From Shinella sp. WSJ-2 (GTDB lineage Bacteria > Pseudomonadota > Alphaproteobacteria > Rhizobiales > Rhizobiaceae): 64,000 nt of DNA. How positions within the stretch are numbered: position 1 is the first letter of the stretch; every line of letters begins with the position of its first letter. A model generated the notes under the pieces. That model saw only the letters and a program-made list of their open reading frames with translations. It did no database searches and had not been told where the DNA came from. A program made the position numbers and the translations under genes. Below are positions 1 to 8,983 of the stretch, piece by piece. The stretch is taken from the NCBI RefSeq assembly GCF_003432075.1, contig NZ_QWBU01000001.1, positions 558,001-622,000 of the forward strand, in the 5' to 3' direction.

Positions 1-1
1 T

Positions 2-622
2 CGCTGGGCTGCCAATGCGCCCGGCACGCACATCCTCAACCGCTTCGCCGACGCGATCATGACCAACCTGCGCCAGACGCTCTCGCAGGTGGAAACCGCG
101 GAATTCGACGGCGCCGCCGCCCTTCTCGCCGATCGCCAGCGCAGCATCTACATCATTGGCGGACGCATCACGAAGGCGCTGGCCGACTACCTGTTCACCC
201 ATCTCCAGGTCATCCGGCCGAACGTCACGCAGATCGCCTCCAATCCCAGTTCCTGGCCGCATTACGTGCTGAACATGAAGGCCGGCGACGTGCTGGTGAT
301 CTTCGATATCAGGCGCTACGAGCAGGAGATGGAAACGCTCGGCCGCGCGGCGCGCGAGCGCGGTGTGGAAATCGTGCTTTTCACCGATCAGTGGGCCTCC
401 CCCGTCGCCAAGGCCGCTGCAAAAGTCTTTCGCGTGCATATCGAGGCGCCCTCGGCCTGGGACTCGTCCGTCGTGACGCTGTTCATCGTTGAGGCGCTGA
501 TCGAAGCCGTGCAGAGCTCGGGCTGGGAGGAAACCAGCGACCGAATGAAAACGTTGGAGGGCCTCTTCGAGGCCAGCCGGCTTTTTCGCAAACCCCGGCC
601 GGAGGTCCCCGGCAAGTCCTGA
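2..622 (+). CDS. MurR/RpiR-family transcriptional regulator, C-terminal part (cut by window edge)
   Basis: The reading frame is open to the left edge, so the N-terminal helix-turn-helix domain lies outside the window. The visible 206 residues are the linker and a SIS (sugar isomerase) domain: a strand-turn segment IYIIGGRITKALADYLF, then GDVLVIFDIRRYEQEM and GVEIVLFTDQWASPVAKAA, the usual alternating strand/helix pattern of SIS domains that sense phosphosugars or related ligands. It ends about 100 nt before the binding-protein gene of an ABC importer on the same strand, so it probably regulates that importer. The inducer cannot be read from the sequence. Confidence 0.82.
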   Translation, partial: RWAANAPGTHILNRFADAIMTNLRQTLSQVETAEFDGAAALLADRQRSIYIIGGRITKALADYLFTHLQVIRPNVTQIASNPSSWPHYVLNMKAGDVLVIFDIRRYEQEMETLGRAARERGVEIVLFTDQWASPVAKAAAKVFRVHIEAPSAWDSSVVTLFIVEALIEAVQSSGWEETSDRMKTLEGLFEASRLFRKPRPEVPGKS

Positions 623-722
623 CAGTCATACGAAAAAACCGAAACAAAACTGTCACATAACGTTCATATGCCCGCAGTATCAGCTTCGCCGAAGTTGACT
701 GACACACCAAAGGAGAACACCC

Positions 723-1829
723 GTGATGTCATCTACGAAACGTCTGCTTTCGCTCTCCACCGCGCTTGCGATCGCGCTGCCGTCGCTCGCTTTCGCCGAG
801 CCGAGCGCCGAGCTGATCGAAGCTGCCAAGAAGGAAGGCATGCTGACGACGATCGCTCTGCCGCACGACTGGTGCGGCTACGGTGACGTCATCGCCTCCT
901 TCAAGGCGAAGTATCCGGAAATCCAGGTCAACGAACTGAACCCGGATGCCGGCTCGGCCGACGAAATCGAAGCCATCAAGGCCAATAAGGACAACAAGGG
1001 CCCGCAGTCGCCCGACGTGATTGACGTCGGTCTCGCCTTCGGCCCACAGGCCAAGGCCGAAGGCCTGACCCAGCCCTACAAGGTCTCCACCTGGGACGAA
1101 ATTCCGGACACCATCAAGGACGCCGACGGCCATTGGTACGGCGACTATTACGGTGTGATGTCCTTCCTCGTGAACAAGGACCTCGTGGCCAACACGCCGA
1201 AGGACTGGGCTGACCTCCTGAAGCCTGAATATTCCGGTCAGGTCGCGCTCGCCGGTGACCCGCGCGCCTCCAACCAGGCCATCCTCGCTGTTCTCGCCGC
1301 CGGCCTCGGCAAGGGTGCGAAGGCTGGCAAGGAAGCCGGTGAAGCTGGCCTCGGCTACTTCGCCGAGCTGAACAAGGCCGGCAATTTCGTTCCGGTCATC
1401 GGCAAGTCGGGCACGCTCGCCCAGGGCTCGACCCCGATCGTCGTTGCCTGGGACTACAACGCGCTCGGCTGGGCCAAGACGCTTAACGGCAACCCGCCGA
1501 CGGAAGTCGTCGTTCCCGCCTCCGGCGTTCTCGCCGGCGTCTACGTTCAGGCGATTTCGGCCTACGCGCCGCACCCGAACGCTGCCAAGCTGTGGATGGA
1601 ACACCTCTATTCCGACGAAGGTCAGCTCGGCTGGCTGAAGGGCTATTGCCACCCGGCCCGCTTCAACGCCATGGTCAAGGCCGGCAAGGTTCCGCAGGAC
1701 CTGATCGACGCCCTGCCGCCGGCAGCATCCTATGAAAAGGCCTACTTCCCGACGCTCGAGGAAGTCGATGCCAACAAGGCTGCCGTCACCGCGGAATGGG
1801 ACAAGGTCGTCGGCGCGAACGTTCAGTAA
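723..1829 (+). CDS. ABC transporter periplasmic substrate-binding protein (family 1, Fbp/PotD-like)
   Basis: Periplasmic receptor of the importer encoded by the next three genes. A classic Sec signal peptide (about residues 1-25, ending SLAFA) precedes a mature protein of family-1 extracellular solute-binding type. An AAAGGAG ribosome site at about 709-715 serves GTG 723 or ATG 726, which give proteins one residue apart. The mature part has a hinge-like SFLVNKDLV segment and a C-terminal SYEKAYFPTLEEVDANKA stretch, as in iron, polyamine and phosphonate binding proteins. The substrate is not determined. A strong stem-loop follows the stop codon and probably keeps expression higher than that of the permeases. 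Confidence 0.85.
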   Translation: MMSSTKRLLSLSTALAIALPSLAFAEPSAELIEAAKKEGMLTTIALPHDWCGYGDVIASFKAKYPEIQVNELNPDAGSADEIEAIKANKDNKGPQSPDVIDVGLAFGPQAKAEGLTQPYKVSTWDEIPDTIKDADGHWYGDYYGVMSFLVNKDLVANTPKDWADLLKPEYSGQVALAGDPRASNQAILAVLAAGLGKGAKAGKEAGEAGLGYFAELNKAGNFVPVIGKSGTLAQGSTPIVVAWDYNALGWAKTLNGNPPTEVVVPASGVLAGVYVQAISAYAPHPNAAKLWMEHLYSDEGQLGWLKGYCHPARFNAMVKAGKVPQDLIDALPPAASYEKAYFPTLEEVDANKAAVTAEWDKVVGANVQ

Positions 1830-1840
1830 ACGACATCCTT

Positions 1841-1870
1841 CGTCGCCCCGGCTCGTTGGCCGGGGCGACG
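1841..1870 (+). promoter_or_regulatory. Intercistronic stem-loop after the binding-protein gene
   Basis: A perfect 12-bp inverted repeat, CGTCGCCCCGGC (1841-1852) and GCCGGGGCGACG (1859-1870), has a 6-nt loop. It lies between the binding-protein stop and the first permease start, with no T-run after it. In binding-protein transport operons such hairpins protect the upstream mRNA from 3' decay or partly end transcription. That role is inferred here from position and structure. Confidence 0.65.
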
Positions 1871-1913
1871 ATTGCGGTATGCCAATGACGGCAACCCACC
1901 AGAGGTTTTCTTA

Positions 1914-2804
1914 ATGTCATCAGACAGTTCAGCCGCCAGACCGCCGGCACGGGAGCCTTTCCGCCTCCCGTTGCATTGGCTTGGCGCGGCGCCGTTCGCG
2001 ATCTTCGTCCTGCTGTTCCTGATCATGCCGACGATGCGCATCGTCATCGGGGCGTTCCAGACACCCGAGGGCAGCTTTACCCTGGAAAACATCCGGGGCC
2101 TCTTCACGACGTCGATCCTCTCGGCCTACTGGATCTCGATCAAGATCTCCATCGCATCCGCCCTGCTCGGCTGCCTGATCGGCTTTGCGGTCGCTGCCGC
2201 CGCCGTCCTCGGCGGCCTGCCGAAATGGATCCGCGGCCCGCTTCTGACCTTTTCCGGCGTCGCCTCCAACTTCGCCGGCGTGCCGCTCGCCTTCGCGTTT
2301 CTCGCAACGCTCGGCCCGGTCGGCCTGCTCACGGTATTCCTGAAGACGCAGGTCGGCATCGACCTGCGTGCGCTCGGCTTCAACATCCTGTCCTTCTGGG
2401 GCCTGACGGTCACCTACCTGTTCTTCCAGATCCCCCTGATGATCCTCATCATCACGCCGGCCCTCGACGGCCTGAAGCGCGAATGGCGCGAGGCAGCCCA
2501 GATCCTCGGCGCCACCAATGCGCAGTACTGGCGCATGGTCGCCTTCCCGATCCTGCTGCCGTCCTTCCTCGGCACGCTGGCGCTTCTCTTCGCCAATGCC
2601 TTCGGCGCCGTCGCCACGGCAATCGCGCTCACCGGCTCTTCGCTCAACATCGTGCCGATCCTGCTCTTCGCACAGATTCGCGGCGACGTGCTCGGCAACC
2701 CGCATCTCGGCTACGCGCTCGCCTTCGGCATGATCGTCGTCACGGGCATTGCCAACACGATCTACATCTGGCTGCGCGCCCGCAGCGAAAGGTGGCTTAA
2801 ATGA
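1914..2804 (+). CDS. ABC transporter permease, first of pair (PotB/FbpB-like)
   Basis: Inner-membrane permease of 296 residues with about six hydrophobic segments. The EAA loop is visible as EWREAAQILGATNAQYWRMV (about residues 202-221), the site where the ATPase docks. ATG 1914 is preferred over an in-frame ATG at 1872 because it follows an AGAGG ribosome site and removes a polar, poorly conserved extension that would run into the stem-loop region. The stop overlaps the start of the next permease (ATGA), so the two are probably translationally coupled. Confidence 0.85.
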   Translation: MSSDSSAARPPAREPFRLPLHWLGAAPFAIFVLLFLIMPTMRIVIGAFQTPEGSFTLENIRGLFTTSILSAYWISIKISIASALLGCLIGFAVAAAAVLGGLPKWIRGPLLTFSGVASNFAGVPLAFAFLATLGPVGLLTVFLKTQVGIDLRALGFNILSFWGLTVTYLFFQIPLMILIITPALDGLKREWREAAQILGATNAQYWRMVAFPILLPSFLGTLALLFANAFGAVATAIALTGSSLNIVPILLFAQIRGDVLGNPHLGYALAFGMIVVTGIANTIYIWLRARSERWLK

Positions 2805-3583
2805 AGAAGTTCTGGGCCTGGGGCGCCCTCATTTTCGGGCTGCTCTACTTCATCCTGCCGCTCGTCGGCATGACCAACTTCTCGCTGAAGATGCGCCGCG
2901 GCGTCTATTCGCTGGATGCCTATGCCGTCGTGCTCGGCGATCCGCGCTTCCAGGAGACGTTCACCTATTCGATCCTGATGGCGCTCGCGACCATCGTCTT
3001 CGGCGTGCTGCTCGTCGTGCCCACCGCCTATTGGGTACGGCTGAAACTGCCGGGCCTGCGCCCCTATATCGAGTTCGTCACGCTGCTGCCGCTGGTCATC
3101 CCGGCCATCGTCATCGTCTTCGGCTATATCAGGCTCTACAACACCTCGAGCTGGCTGCCGCTCACCGGCACGACGACCGGCACGAACATCCTACTGATGT
3201 TCGGCTATGCGACGCTGGCGCTGCCCTATATGTACCGCTCCGTCGATACCGGCCTGCGCTCGATCGACATCGCGACGTTGACGGAAGCCGCCCAAAGCCT
3301 CGGCGCCGGGTGGACGACAATCCTTGCCAAGATCATCCTGCCGAACGTGCTGGTCGCGGTTCTCTCCGGCGCCTTCCTGACCTTCGCCATCGTCATCGGC
3401 GAGTTCACCATGGCGGCCCTCCTCAATCGTCCGGCCTTCGGCCCTTACATGCAGCTGCTCGGTGCCAACCGCGCCTATGAGCCGGCAGCACTCGCGGTCA
3501 TGTCGTTCGCGCTGACCTGGGGTTGCCTCGGCCTGATCCAGCTTGTTTCCCGCTTCCAGAAGGGCGCGCAAAGCCCCGCCTAA
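2801..3583 (+). CDS. ABC transporter permease, second of pair (PotC-like)
   Basis: A 260-residue inner-membrane protein with about six transmembrane segments, starting at the ATGA overlap with the upstream permease. The EAA docking loop is TEAAQSLGAGWTTILAKIILP (roughly residues 162-182). It is expected to form a heterodimeric channel with the upstream permease. The ATPase gene starts 9 nt after its stop. The substrate is unknown. Confidence 0.85.
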   Translation: MKKFWAWGALIFGLLYFILPLVGMTNFSLKMRRGVYSLDAYAVVLGDPRFQETFTYSILMALATIVFGVLLVVPTAYWVRLKLPGLRPYIEFVTLLPLVIPAIVIVFGYIRLYNTSSWLPLTGTTTGTNILLMFGYATLALPYMYRSVDTGLRSIDIATLTEAAQSLGAGWTTILAKIILPNVLVAVLSGAFLTFAIVIGEFTMAALLNRPAFGPYMQLLGANRAYEPAALAVMSFALTWGCLGLIQLVSRFQKGAQSPA

Positions 3584-3592
3584 GGACCTTCC

Positions 3593-4654
3593 ATGAGCTT
3601 CCTCAACCTCACCAGCATCCAGAAGTCCTTCGGCCCCGTGCAGGTCGTGAAAGACTTCAACATGGCCATCGAGAAGGGCGAATTCGTCTCCTTCCTCGGG
3701 CCGTCGGGCTGCGGCAAGACCACGGTCCTGCGCATGATCGCCGGCTTCGAGACGCCCTCCGGCGGCACGATCACCATCAACGGCAAGAGCCAGGCGAACC
3801 TTCGCCCCAACCAGCGCAACATCGGCATGGTGTTCCAGGCCTATGCGCTGTTCCCCAACATGAACGTCGCCGAAAACGTCGCCTTCGGCCTCAAGGTCGC
3901 CGGCCGCCCGAAGGCCGAGATCGACCAGCGCGTCAAGGAAATGCTCGGCCTCATCAAGCTCGATCACCTCGCCGACCGCTACCCCTACCAGATGTCCGGC
4001 GGCCAGCAGCAGCGCGTGGCGCTTGCACGCGCGCTCGCCCCCAAGCCGCAGGTCCTGCTGCTCGACGAACCGCTCTCGGCGCTCGATGCCAAGATCCGCG
4101 TTTCGCTGCGCGAAGAAATCCGCATGATCCAGCAGCAGCTCGGCATCACCACGGTCTTCGTGACGCATGACCAGGAAGAGGCCCTGTCGATCTCCGACCG
4201 TATTGTGGTCATGAATGCCGGAAAGGCCGATCAGATCGGCGCACCGGCCGAAATCTATAACCGCCCGGCCACCCGCTTCGTCGCCAACTTCGTCGGCACG
4301 CTGAACCTCATCGAAGCCAAGGTCGTCGATCCCGCCTCGAACCGCGTCTCGATCGGCGACCAGGGCGTGACGCTGCGCGAGCCGCTCGGCGCCGTGAAGG
4401 CCGGCGACACGATCTCGCTGGCCCTGCGCCCTGAGGCCGGCTCGATTGCCCCCGACGCCAAGGGCGATACCGCGCTGACCGGCGAGGTCATCTCCTCCAA
4501 CTTCCTCGGCTCGGTCATCCGCACCCGCATGAAGGTCGGCCCATCCGTCATCTCCTTCGACATGTTCAACAGCCCCGGCCTCGTGCCGCCGGCCGTCGGC
4601 GAGACCGCGACCCTGCGCTTCACCGCAACCGACCTGTTGATCATCCGCGACTGA
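3593..4654 (+). CDS. ABC transporter ATP-binding protein (PotA/FbpC-like, with TOBE domain)
   Basis: The 353-residue ATPase energises the importer. Walker A is GPSGCGKTT (about residues 36-44), the Q-loop VFQAYALFPN, the signature SGGQQQRVALARAL, Walker B VLLLDEPLSALD and the switch His VTHDQEEA. After residue 235 a C-terminal regulatory TOBE-type beta domain follows (LALRPEAGSI...), typical of the PotA/MalK/FbpC branch. It is the last gene of the unit: a palindromic repeat and a hairpin follow before the FMN riboswitch. Confidence 0.9.
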   Translation: MSFLNLTSIQKSFGPVQVVKDFNMAIEKGEFVSFLGPSGCGKTTVLRMIAGFETPSGGTITINGKSQANLRPNQRNIGMVFQAYALFPNMNVAENVAFGLKVAGRPKAEIDQRVKEMLGLIKLDHLADRYPYQMSGGQQQRVALARALAPKPQVLLLDEPLSALDAKIRVSLREEIRMIQQQLGITTVFVTHDQEEALSISDRIVVMNAGKADQIGAPAEIYNRPATRFVANFVGTLNLIEAKVVDPASNRVSIGDQGVTLREPLGAVKAGDTISLALRPEAGSIAPDAKGDTALTGEVISSNFLGSVIRTRMKVGPSVISFDMFNSPGLVPPAVGETATLRFTATDLLIIRD

Positions 4655-4698
4655 GCAATTCCAGCAAAAGTGTGCAACGGTTTTGCGTCCGGAATTGC
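4655..4698 (+). repeat. Rhizobial intergenic palindromic element, copy 1
   Basis: A 44-bp element bounded by inverted GCAATTCC (4655-4662) and GGAATTGC (4691-4698), with a G/T-rich centre containing ACGGTTTTGCGTCC. A second copy in the same orientation lies at 21720-21762. From memory, elements of this form are scattered through Rhizobiaceae genomes. It begins immediately after the ATPase stop codon. Confidence 0.6.
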
Positions 4699-4714
4699 GC
4701 GGCAAAAATGAACA

Positions 4715-4796
4715 TTTTCCAAGTCTTTCCCGAGACTTGGAAAAATCTGTCGTGAATTGCCGTTTTTGCGTCGCCCGCGGATTTGATCCGCGGGCG
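4715..4796 (+). terminator. Two hairpins between the ABC operon and the FMN riboswitch, possible terminator
   Basis: Two perfect inverted repeats sit back to back: TTTTCCAAGTCT (4715-4726) with AGACTTGGAAAA (4733-4744), and CGCCCGCGGAT (4772-4782) with ATCCGCGGGCG (4786-4796), the second with a 3-nt loop. Neither has a clean T-run on its 3' side, so a factor-independent terminator is only one reading. Their place between an operon end and a riboswitch leader suggests they separate the two transcripts. Confidence 0.4.
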
Positions 4797-4816
4797 ATTG
4801 CTCGTTAATCTTCCAT

Positions 4817-4962
4817 CGTTCTCAGGGCGGGGCGAAAATCCCCACCGGCGGTATCCGGAGCGATCCGGGAGCCCGCAAGCGCCTTTCGCGAATGGAAGGG
4901 TCAGCAGATCCGGTGCGATGCCGGGGCCGACGGTTACAGTCCGGATGGAAGAGAGCAAGCAG
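4817..4962 (+). promoter_or_regulatory. FMN riboswitch (RFN element)
   Basis: The conserved landmarks of the FMN aptamer appear in order: CTCAGGGCGGGGCGAAA at the 5' side, CCCCACCGGCGGTAT, a variable arm, GGTCAGCAGATCCGGTGCGA, CCGACGGTTACAGTCCGGAT and a closing GATGGAAGAGAGC. The aptamer binds FMN and should switch off the downstream ribH gene when flavin is abundant. Between aptamer and start codon lie small hairpins (CAGGC/GCCTG and GTTGA/TCAAC) and a GAAAGG ribosome site next to a complementary CCTT, compatible with control of translation. The exact switching mechanism is not decided by inspection. Confidence 0.93.
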
Positions 4963-5034
4963 GACGACCGCCAGTCAGGCGGAATGCCTGCGTGTTCGCC
5001 CAAGGGGACCGTTGAAAAATGGCTCAACCCTTGA

Positions 5035-5523
<489 letters not shown>

Positions 5524-5591
5524 ATCGACATGTGAACGGCCGGAATCAGTTCGCAAGGATTCGACGGCAAGCCTTTGAAAAGACGCGGGGA

Positions 5592-5615
5592 GCCCGGCAG
5601 CGATGCCGGGCTTTT
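5592..5615 (+). terminator. Rho-independent terminator after ribH
   Basis: A perfect 8-bp stem GCCCGGCA (5592-5599) and TGCCGGGC (5604-5611) with a GCGA tetraloop is followed by TTTTCTTTT. This is a textbook intrinsic terminator for the ribH transcript. It also lies just downstream of the convergent LuxR-type gene. Confidence 0.9.
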
Positions 5616-5625
5616 CTTTTGGTAC

Positions 5626-6423
5626 CTACCCCTGGATGTTCTTGAGATAGATCGACAGCAGCTGGATCTGCGAGGAGATGCCGAGCTTGCGATAGACGTT
5701 GCGCCGGTGGACCTTCACCGTGCCGGTGGAGATATCAAGCTTGAGGCCGATCGATTCCGAGGAATGGCCTTGCAAAACCAGTTCGATGATCGACGCCTCG
5801 CGGTCGGTGAGGTTGAGCTTGCGCCATACCTTGTCGGCCTCGCTGACCGGCTCGCTGCGCCGGCCACGCCCCTGCCCCGTCTCGGCGAAACGCCGGGCGA
5901 GATCGCTCCAGGCCTGCCGCACGAAGGCTGCGACGAAGGGTTCGGCATCGTTGAGCAGCACGAATTCCTGCGCCGGAAAGACACCGGTCTTCTCGCGACG
6001 CATCAGGGATACCACCACCGTTACGCCATCTCCCACCGGCACGAAGAAGCCGAGTTCTTCCGCAAGACGGGTCTGCGAGTAGTAGGTTCGATAATATTCG
6101 CTCGAGAAAAAGCGGTCGGGTGCGAGCTCGCGCATGCGGAAAACGCCGGAGCGTCCGGCGCGCGTGGTATGGAAGAATGGATCGAGCAGATAGGGGCCGG
6201 CCTGATAAAGCGTCACGAAGATATTGTGATCCTCGGCCTCGAAGGTGCTGAACAGGTCGATCGGCCGCGCCTTGTCGCGATAGGCGAAAATAACGATATC
6301 GTCGAAGCGCACGAGCGCGTGCATCATGGCCAGCAGCGTTTCGCCCGCTTGCCGGTCGGAATGCTCCGCATTGCTGGTCCAATCCGCAAGCGACCGGAAA
6401 AATGCCGTGAAATCGACCCGCAT
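5626..6423 (-). CDS. LuxR-type transcriptional regulator
   Basis: A 265-residue regulator. The C-terminal third is a GerE/LuxR helix-turn-helix: LTDREASIIELVLQGHSSES followed by IGLKLDISTGTVKVHRRNVYRKLGISSQIQLL. The first 190 residues have no recognisable receiver or autoinducer signature and form an uncharacterised sensor domain. ATG 6423 is chosen because a GGGGAG ribosome site precedes it and because the longer frame would run through the intergenic region. It diverges from a Pot-like ABC operon with an SDR enzyme, which it most likely controls. Confidence 0.82.
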   Translation of the reverse strand: MRVDFTAFFRSLADWTSNAEHSDRQAGETLLAMMHALVRFDDIVIFAYRDKARPIDLFSTFEAEDHNIFVTLYQAGPYLLDPFFHTTRAGRSGVFRMRELAPDRFFSSEYYRTYYSQTRLAEELGFFVPVGDGVTVVVSLMRREKTGVFPAQEFVLLNDAEPFVAAFVRQAWSDLARRFAETGQGRGRRSEPVSEADKVWRKLNLTDREASIIELVLQGHSSESIGLKLDISTGTVKVHRRNVYRKLGISSQIQLLSIYLKNIQG

Positions 6424-6472
6424 GGCGTTTTCGCTCCCCGATTTTGGCCGCAGGAGGCGTTTACCGCCGCTG

Positions 6473-6533
6473 CTCGGGTATACTCCTCCCATAGCCAATT
6501 TACGGATAAAATACCTCTCTCGGGGTATATACC
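6473..6533. promoter_or_regulatory. Candidate operator in the LuxR/ABC divergent region
   Basis: The 196-bp divergent gap holds two related motifs, CTCGGGTATACTCC (from 6473) and CTCGGGGTATATACC (6519-6533). The second contains the 10-bp palindrome GGTATATACC (6524-6533). Spacing of 46 bp and similarity suggest binding sites for the adjacent LuxR-type regulator. This is inference from repetition only. Confidence 0.35.
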
Positions 6534-6619
6534 AACCCGCCAGCGGATGACTAGCTTTGGCAAGACGGTGGCCAAGGCGACACAGAGCGCCCAGAGACCA
6601 ACAACCGCAGGGAACAGAC

Positions 6620-7693
6620 GTGATATCCGCCCCAACGAACGACATCGAGTTCCGTTCGGTGACCAAGCGCTATGGCGCGGTGACCGCGGTCTCCGACATC
6701 AATCTCACGGTGCCGAAAGGCGCCTTCGTGGCCCTGCTCGGCCCCTCCGGCTGCGGCAAGACGACATGCCTGCGCATGATCGGCGGCTTCGAACAGCCGA
6801 GCGAGGGCGAGGTGCTGATCGCGGGCAGCGTTGCCAACGGCGTGCCGGCCTATCGTCGCCCGGTCAACATGGTCTTCCAGCAATATGCGCTCTTCCCGCA
6901 TTTCGACGTGGAGAAGAACGTCGCCTATGGCCTGAAGCAGCTGCGGCCGAAGCTGCCGGCGGCGGAAATATCCCGCCGGGTCGGCGAGGCCCTCGAAATG
7001 GTGCGCCTGTCAGGCTTCGCCAAGCGGCGCATCCATGAAATGTCCGGCGGGCAGCAGCAGCGCGTGGCGCTTGCCCGCGCATTGGTCAACAAACCCTCTG
7101 TGCTCTTGCTCGACGAGCCGCTTGCCGCGCTCGACAAGAAGCTGCGCACCGCCATGCAGATCGAGTTGCAGACCCTGCAGCGCGATCTCGGCATCACCTT
7201 CGTGCTGGTCACACACGACCAGGAAGAGGCGCTGTCGATGAGCGACCTCGTCTGCGTGATGAGCGCCGGTCGCATTCGCCAGCTTGCCACCCCGCAGGAG
7301 GTCTACGACCGCCCGGCCGATCTCTTCGTCGCCGATTTCGTCGGCAAGACCAACCGCTTCGACGGCATGCTGGAAGCAGGCGGCACCGTCCGGCTCGGCA
7401 ACGGCGCCGCGCTTCCCGTGTCCCGCAATGATCTCGCCCCCGGTGCCGTCACCGTGGCGCTGCGCCCCGAAGCGATCCGCCTGTCGCGCGGAACGGGCAA
7501 TGCGGCGACGCTGGAAGGCACCGTCACACACCGCATCTTCCTCGGCTCCGCCGCCGAATATTCCATCGCCATCGATGGCTTGGGTGACATGCTCGTCACC
7601 GCCGAACGCCAGACACAAAACGACCTCGTCGCGCCGGGCGAGCGGGTCGCAATAAGCTTCGATCCCGGTACAGCGCATGTCTTTCCGGCCTGA
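6620..7693 (+). CDS. ABC transporter ATP-binding protein (PotA-like)
   Basis: The 357-residue ATPase begins a five-gene unit. Walker A is GPSGCGKTT, the Q-loop FQQYALFPHF, the signature MSGGQQQRVALARAL, Walker B VLLLDEPLAALD and the H-loop VTHDQEEA. A C-terminal TOBE-type domain holds VALRPEAIRLS. GTG 6620 is preferred because GCAGGGA lies just upstream; the longer frame from 6557 adds a basic, unlikely N-terminus. The gene order ATPase, binding protein, two permeases is that of polyamine and betaine-like uptake systems. Confidence 0.87.
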   Translation: MISAPTNDIEFRSVTKRYGAVTAVSDINLTVPKGAFVALLGPSGCGKTTCLRMIGGFEQPSEGEVLIAGSVANGVPAYRRPVNMVFQQYALFPHFDVEKNVAYGLKQLRPKLPAAEISRRVGEALEMVRLSGFAKRRIHEMSGGQQQRVALARALVNKPSVLLLDEPLAALDKKLRTAMQIELQTLQRDLGITFVLVTHDQEEALSMSDLVCVMSAGRIRQLATPQEVYDRPADLFVADFVGKTNRFDGMLEAGGTVRLGNGAALPVSRNDLAPGAVTVALRPEAIRLSRGTGNAATLEGTVTHRIFLGSAAEYSIAIDGLGDMLVTAERQTQNDLVAPGERVAISFDPGTAHVFPA

Positions 7694-7728
7694 GGGAAAC
7701 AGGCCCGTCACAACAACAAGGGAACAGT

Positions 7729-8892
7729 GTGATGTCGAAATGGTTCAGAGAGAATGCCCCGATCAGCGCCCGTGATTTGACGGACGAGTTCATGCGGCTG
7801 AAACGTGGCTCCGTCAGCCGCCGCCACTTCCTCGGCATTACCGGCCTCGGCCTTGCCGCGGCCGTGCTCGCCCGTCAGCCCGGCTTCCTCGCCTCGCCGG
7901 CCTATGCCGAAGACCTGGGCTCCACCATGTCGCTGGCGACCTGGCCGAACTACCACGATCCGGCAACCTTCGAAGCCTTCACGGCTGCAACCGGCGTTGC
8001 CGTCGAAGTCAACGTCTTCGGCTCAAACGAGGAAATGCTGGCCAAACTCCAGGCCGGCGGCACCGGCTGGGACCTGTTCGTGCCGACGAACTACACGATC
8101 TCCACCTATGCCGGCCTCGACCTGATCGAGCCGCTTGATCTCGCCAAAGTGCCGAATTTCGATCCCAAGACCCAGAACACCCGCTTCACCAATGAGGGCA
8201 CGGTCGACGGCAAGGTGTTTGCCCTGCCGAAGAACTGGGGCACGACGGGCATCGCCTTCAATTCCGACAAGGTGAAGTCGAAGATCACGAGCTGGAAGGA
8301 GTTCTTCGAGGTCGCGCAGGGCGAGGCCACCGGCCGCGCCATGGTACATGACTACCAGCTCACCACCATCGGCAACGCGCTGGTCTCGCTCGGCTTCTCG
8401 TTCAATTCCATCAAGCCGGAGGAGCTCGCCAAGGCCGAGGAACTGCTGATCAAGGTCAAGCCGCATCTCTATGCCATCAACAGCGACTACCAGCCCTCGA
8501 TGCGCGCCACCGATGCCTGGATGACCATGTGCTGGACCAACGACGGTGCGCAGCTCAACCGCGACATCCCAGAAATCCAGTTCGCTCTCGGCACCGATGG
8601 TGGCGAGATTTGGTCGGATTTCTACGCGATCCCGAAGAGCGCGGCCAACAAGCCGGCCGGCTATGCGCTGCTCAACTTCCTGATGGATCCGGCGAACGCC
8701 GTGAAGGAGCACATCGCCAACGGCGCGCCGACGACCGACAGCCGCGTTCTCGCGCTGCTGCCGGCCGAGATCACCGGCAACAAGATCGTCTATCCCGATG
8801 AAGCAGCATTGACCCCGCTGGAATTCGGCGCCGCCGTGACCCTGACCGATCCGGCACGCGCGGAACTGATGGCGCGCTTCAAGTCGGCTTAA
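7729..8892 (+). CDS. ABC transporter substrate-binding protein (PotD-like, Tat signal)
   Basis: Periplasmic receptor of 386-387 residues (GTG 7729 or ATG 7732). A long N-region with the twin-arginine motif SRRHFLG, a hydrophobic stretch and SPAYAE cleavage site suggests Tat export of a folded protein. The mature part follows the PotD pattern: LATWPNYHDPATFEAF, GGTGWDLFVPTNYTIS, ALPKNWGTTGIAFNSDKV and WSDFYAIPKSAANK. The ligand is probably a polyamine or other small cation, but this is inferred from family alone. A long stem-loop follows the stop. Confidence 0.85.
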   Translation: MMSKWFRENAPISARDLTDEFMRLKRGSVSRRHFLGITGLGLAAAVLARQPGFLASPAYAEDLGSTMSLATWPNYHDPATFEAFTAATGVAVEVNVFGSNEEMLAKLQAGGTGWDLFVPTNYTISTYAGLDLIEPLDLAKVPNFDPKTQNTRFTNEGTVDGKVFALPKNWGTTGIAFNSDKVKSKITSWKEFFEVAQGEATGRAMVHDYQLTTIGNALVSLGFSFNSIKPEELAKAEELLIKVKPHLYAINSDYQPSMRATDAWMTMCWTNDGAQLNRDIPEIQFALGTDGGEIWSDFYAIPKSAANKPAGYALLNFLMDPANAVKEHIANGAPTTDSRVLALLPAEITGNKIVYPDEAALTPLEFGAAVTLTDPARAELMARFKSA

Positions 8893-8900
8893 GTCGCAAA

Positions 8901-8954
8901 CGGCCCCCGCCCACCGCTTCGCAGGGAGCGGTTAGGCGGACCGGACGGGGGCCG
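8901..8954 (+). promoter_or_regulatory. Two-level stem-loop between binding protein and permease genes
   Basis: Outer arms CGGCCCCCG (8901-8909) and CGGGGGCCG (8946-8954) enclose inner arms CCGCT (8914-8918) and AGCGG (8927-8931). No T-run follows. The position matches the hairpin at 1841-1870 in the first importer, suggesting mRNA stabilisation of the binding-protein segment or partial termination. Confidence 0.6.
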
Positions 8955-8983
8955 GAATTCTCCAAACACAACACGGATTTCCC

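Noticed and set aside
3191-4705. A 504-codon open frame on the minus strand opposite the ABC ATPase gene
   Set aside because: It is a shadow of the real ATPase frame; the translation is Gly/Arg/Asp-rich with no domain, and the plus-strand protein has all ABC motifs.
5575-7038. A 487-codon plus-strand frame across the LuxR gene, the intergenic gap and the ATPase start
   Set aside because: It crosses a divergent promoter region and two recognisable genes in wrong frames, so it is a GC-driven shadow.
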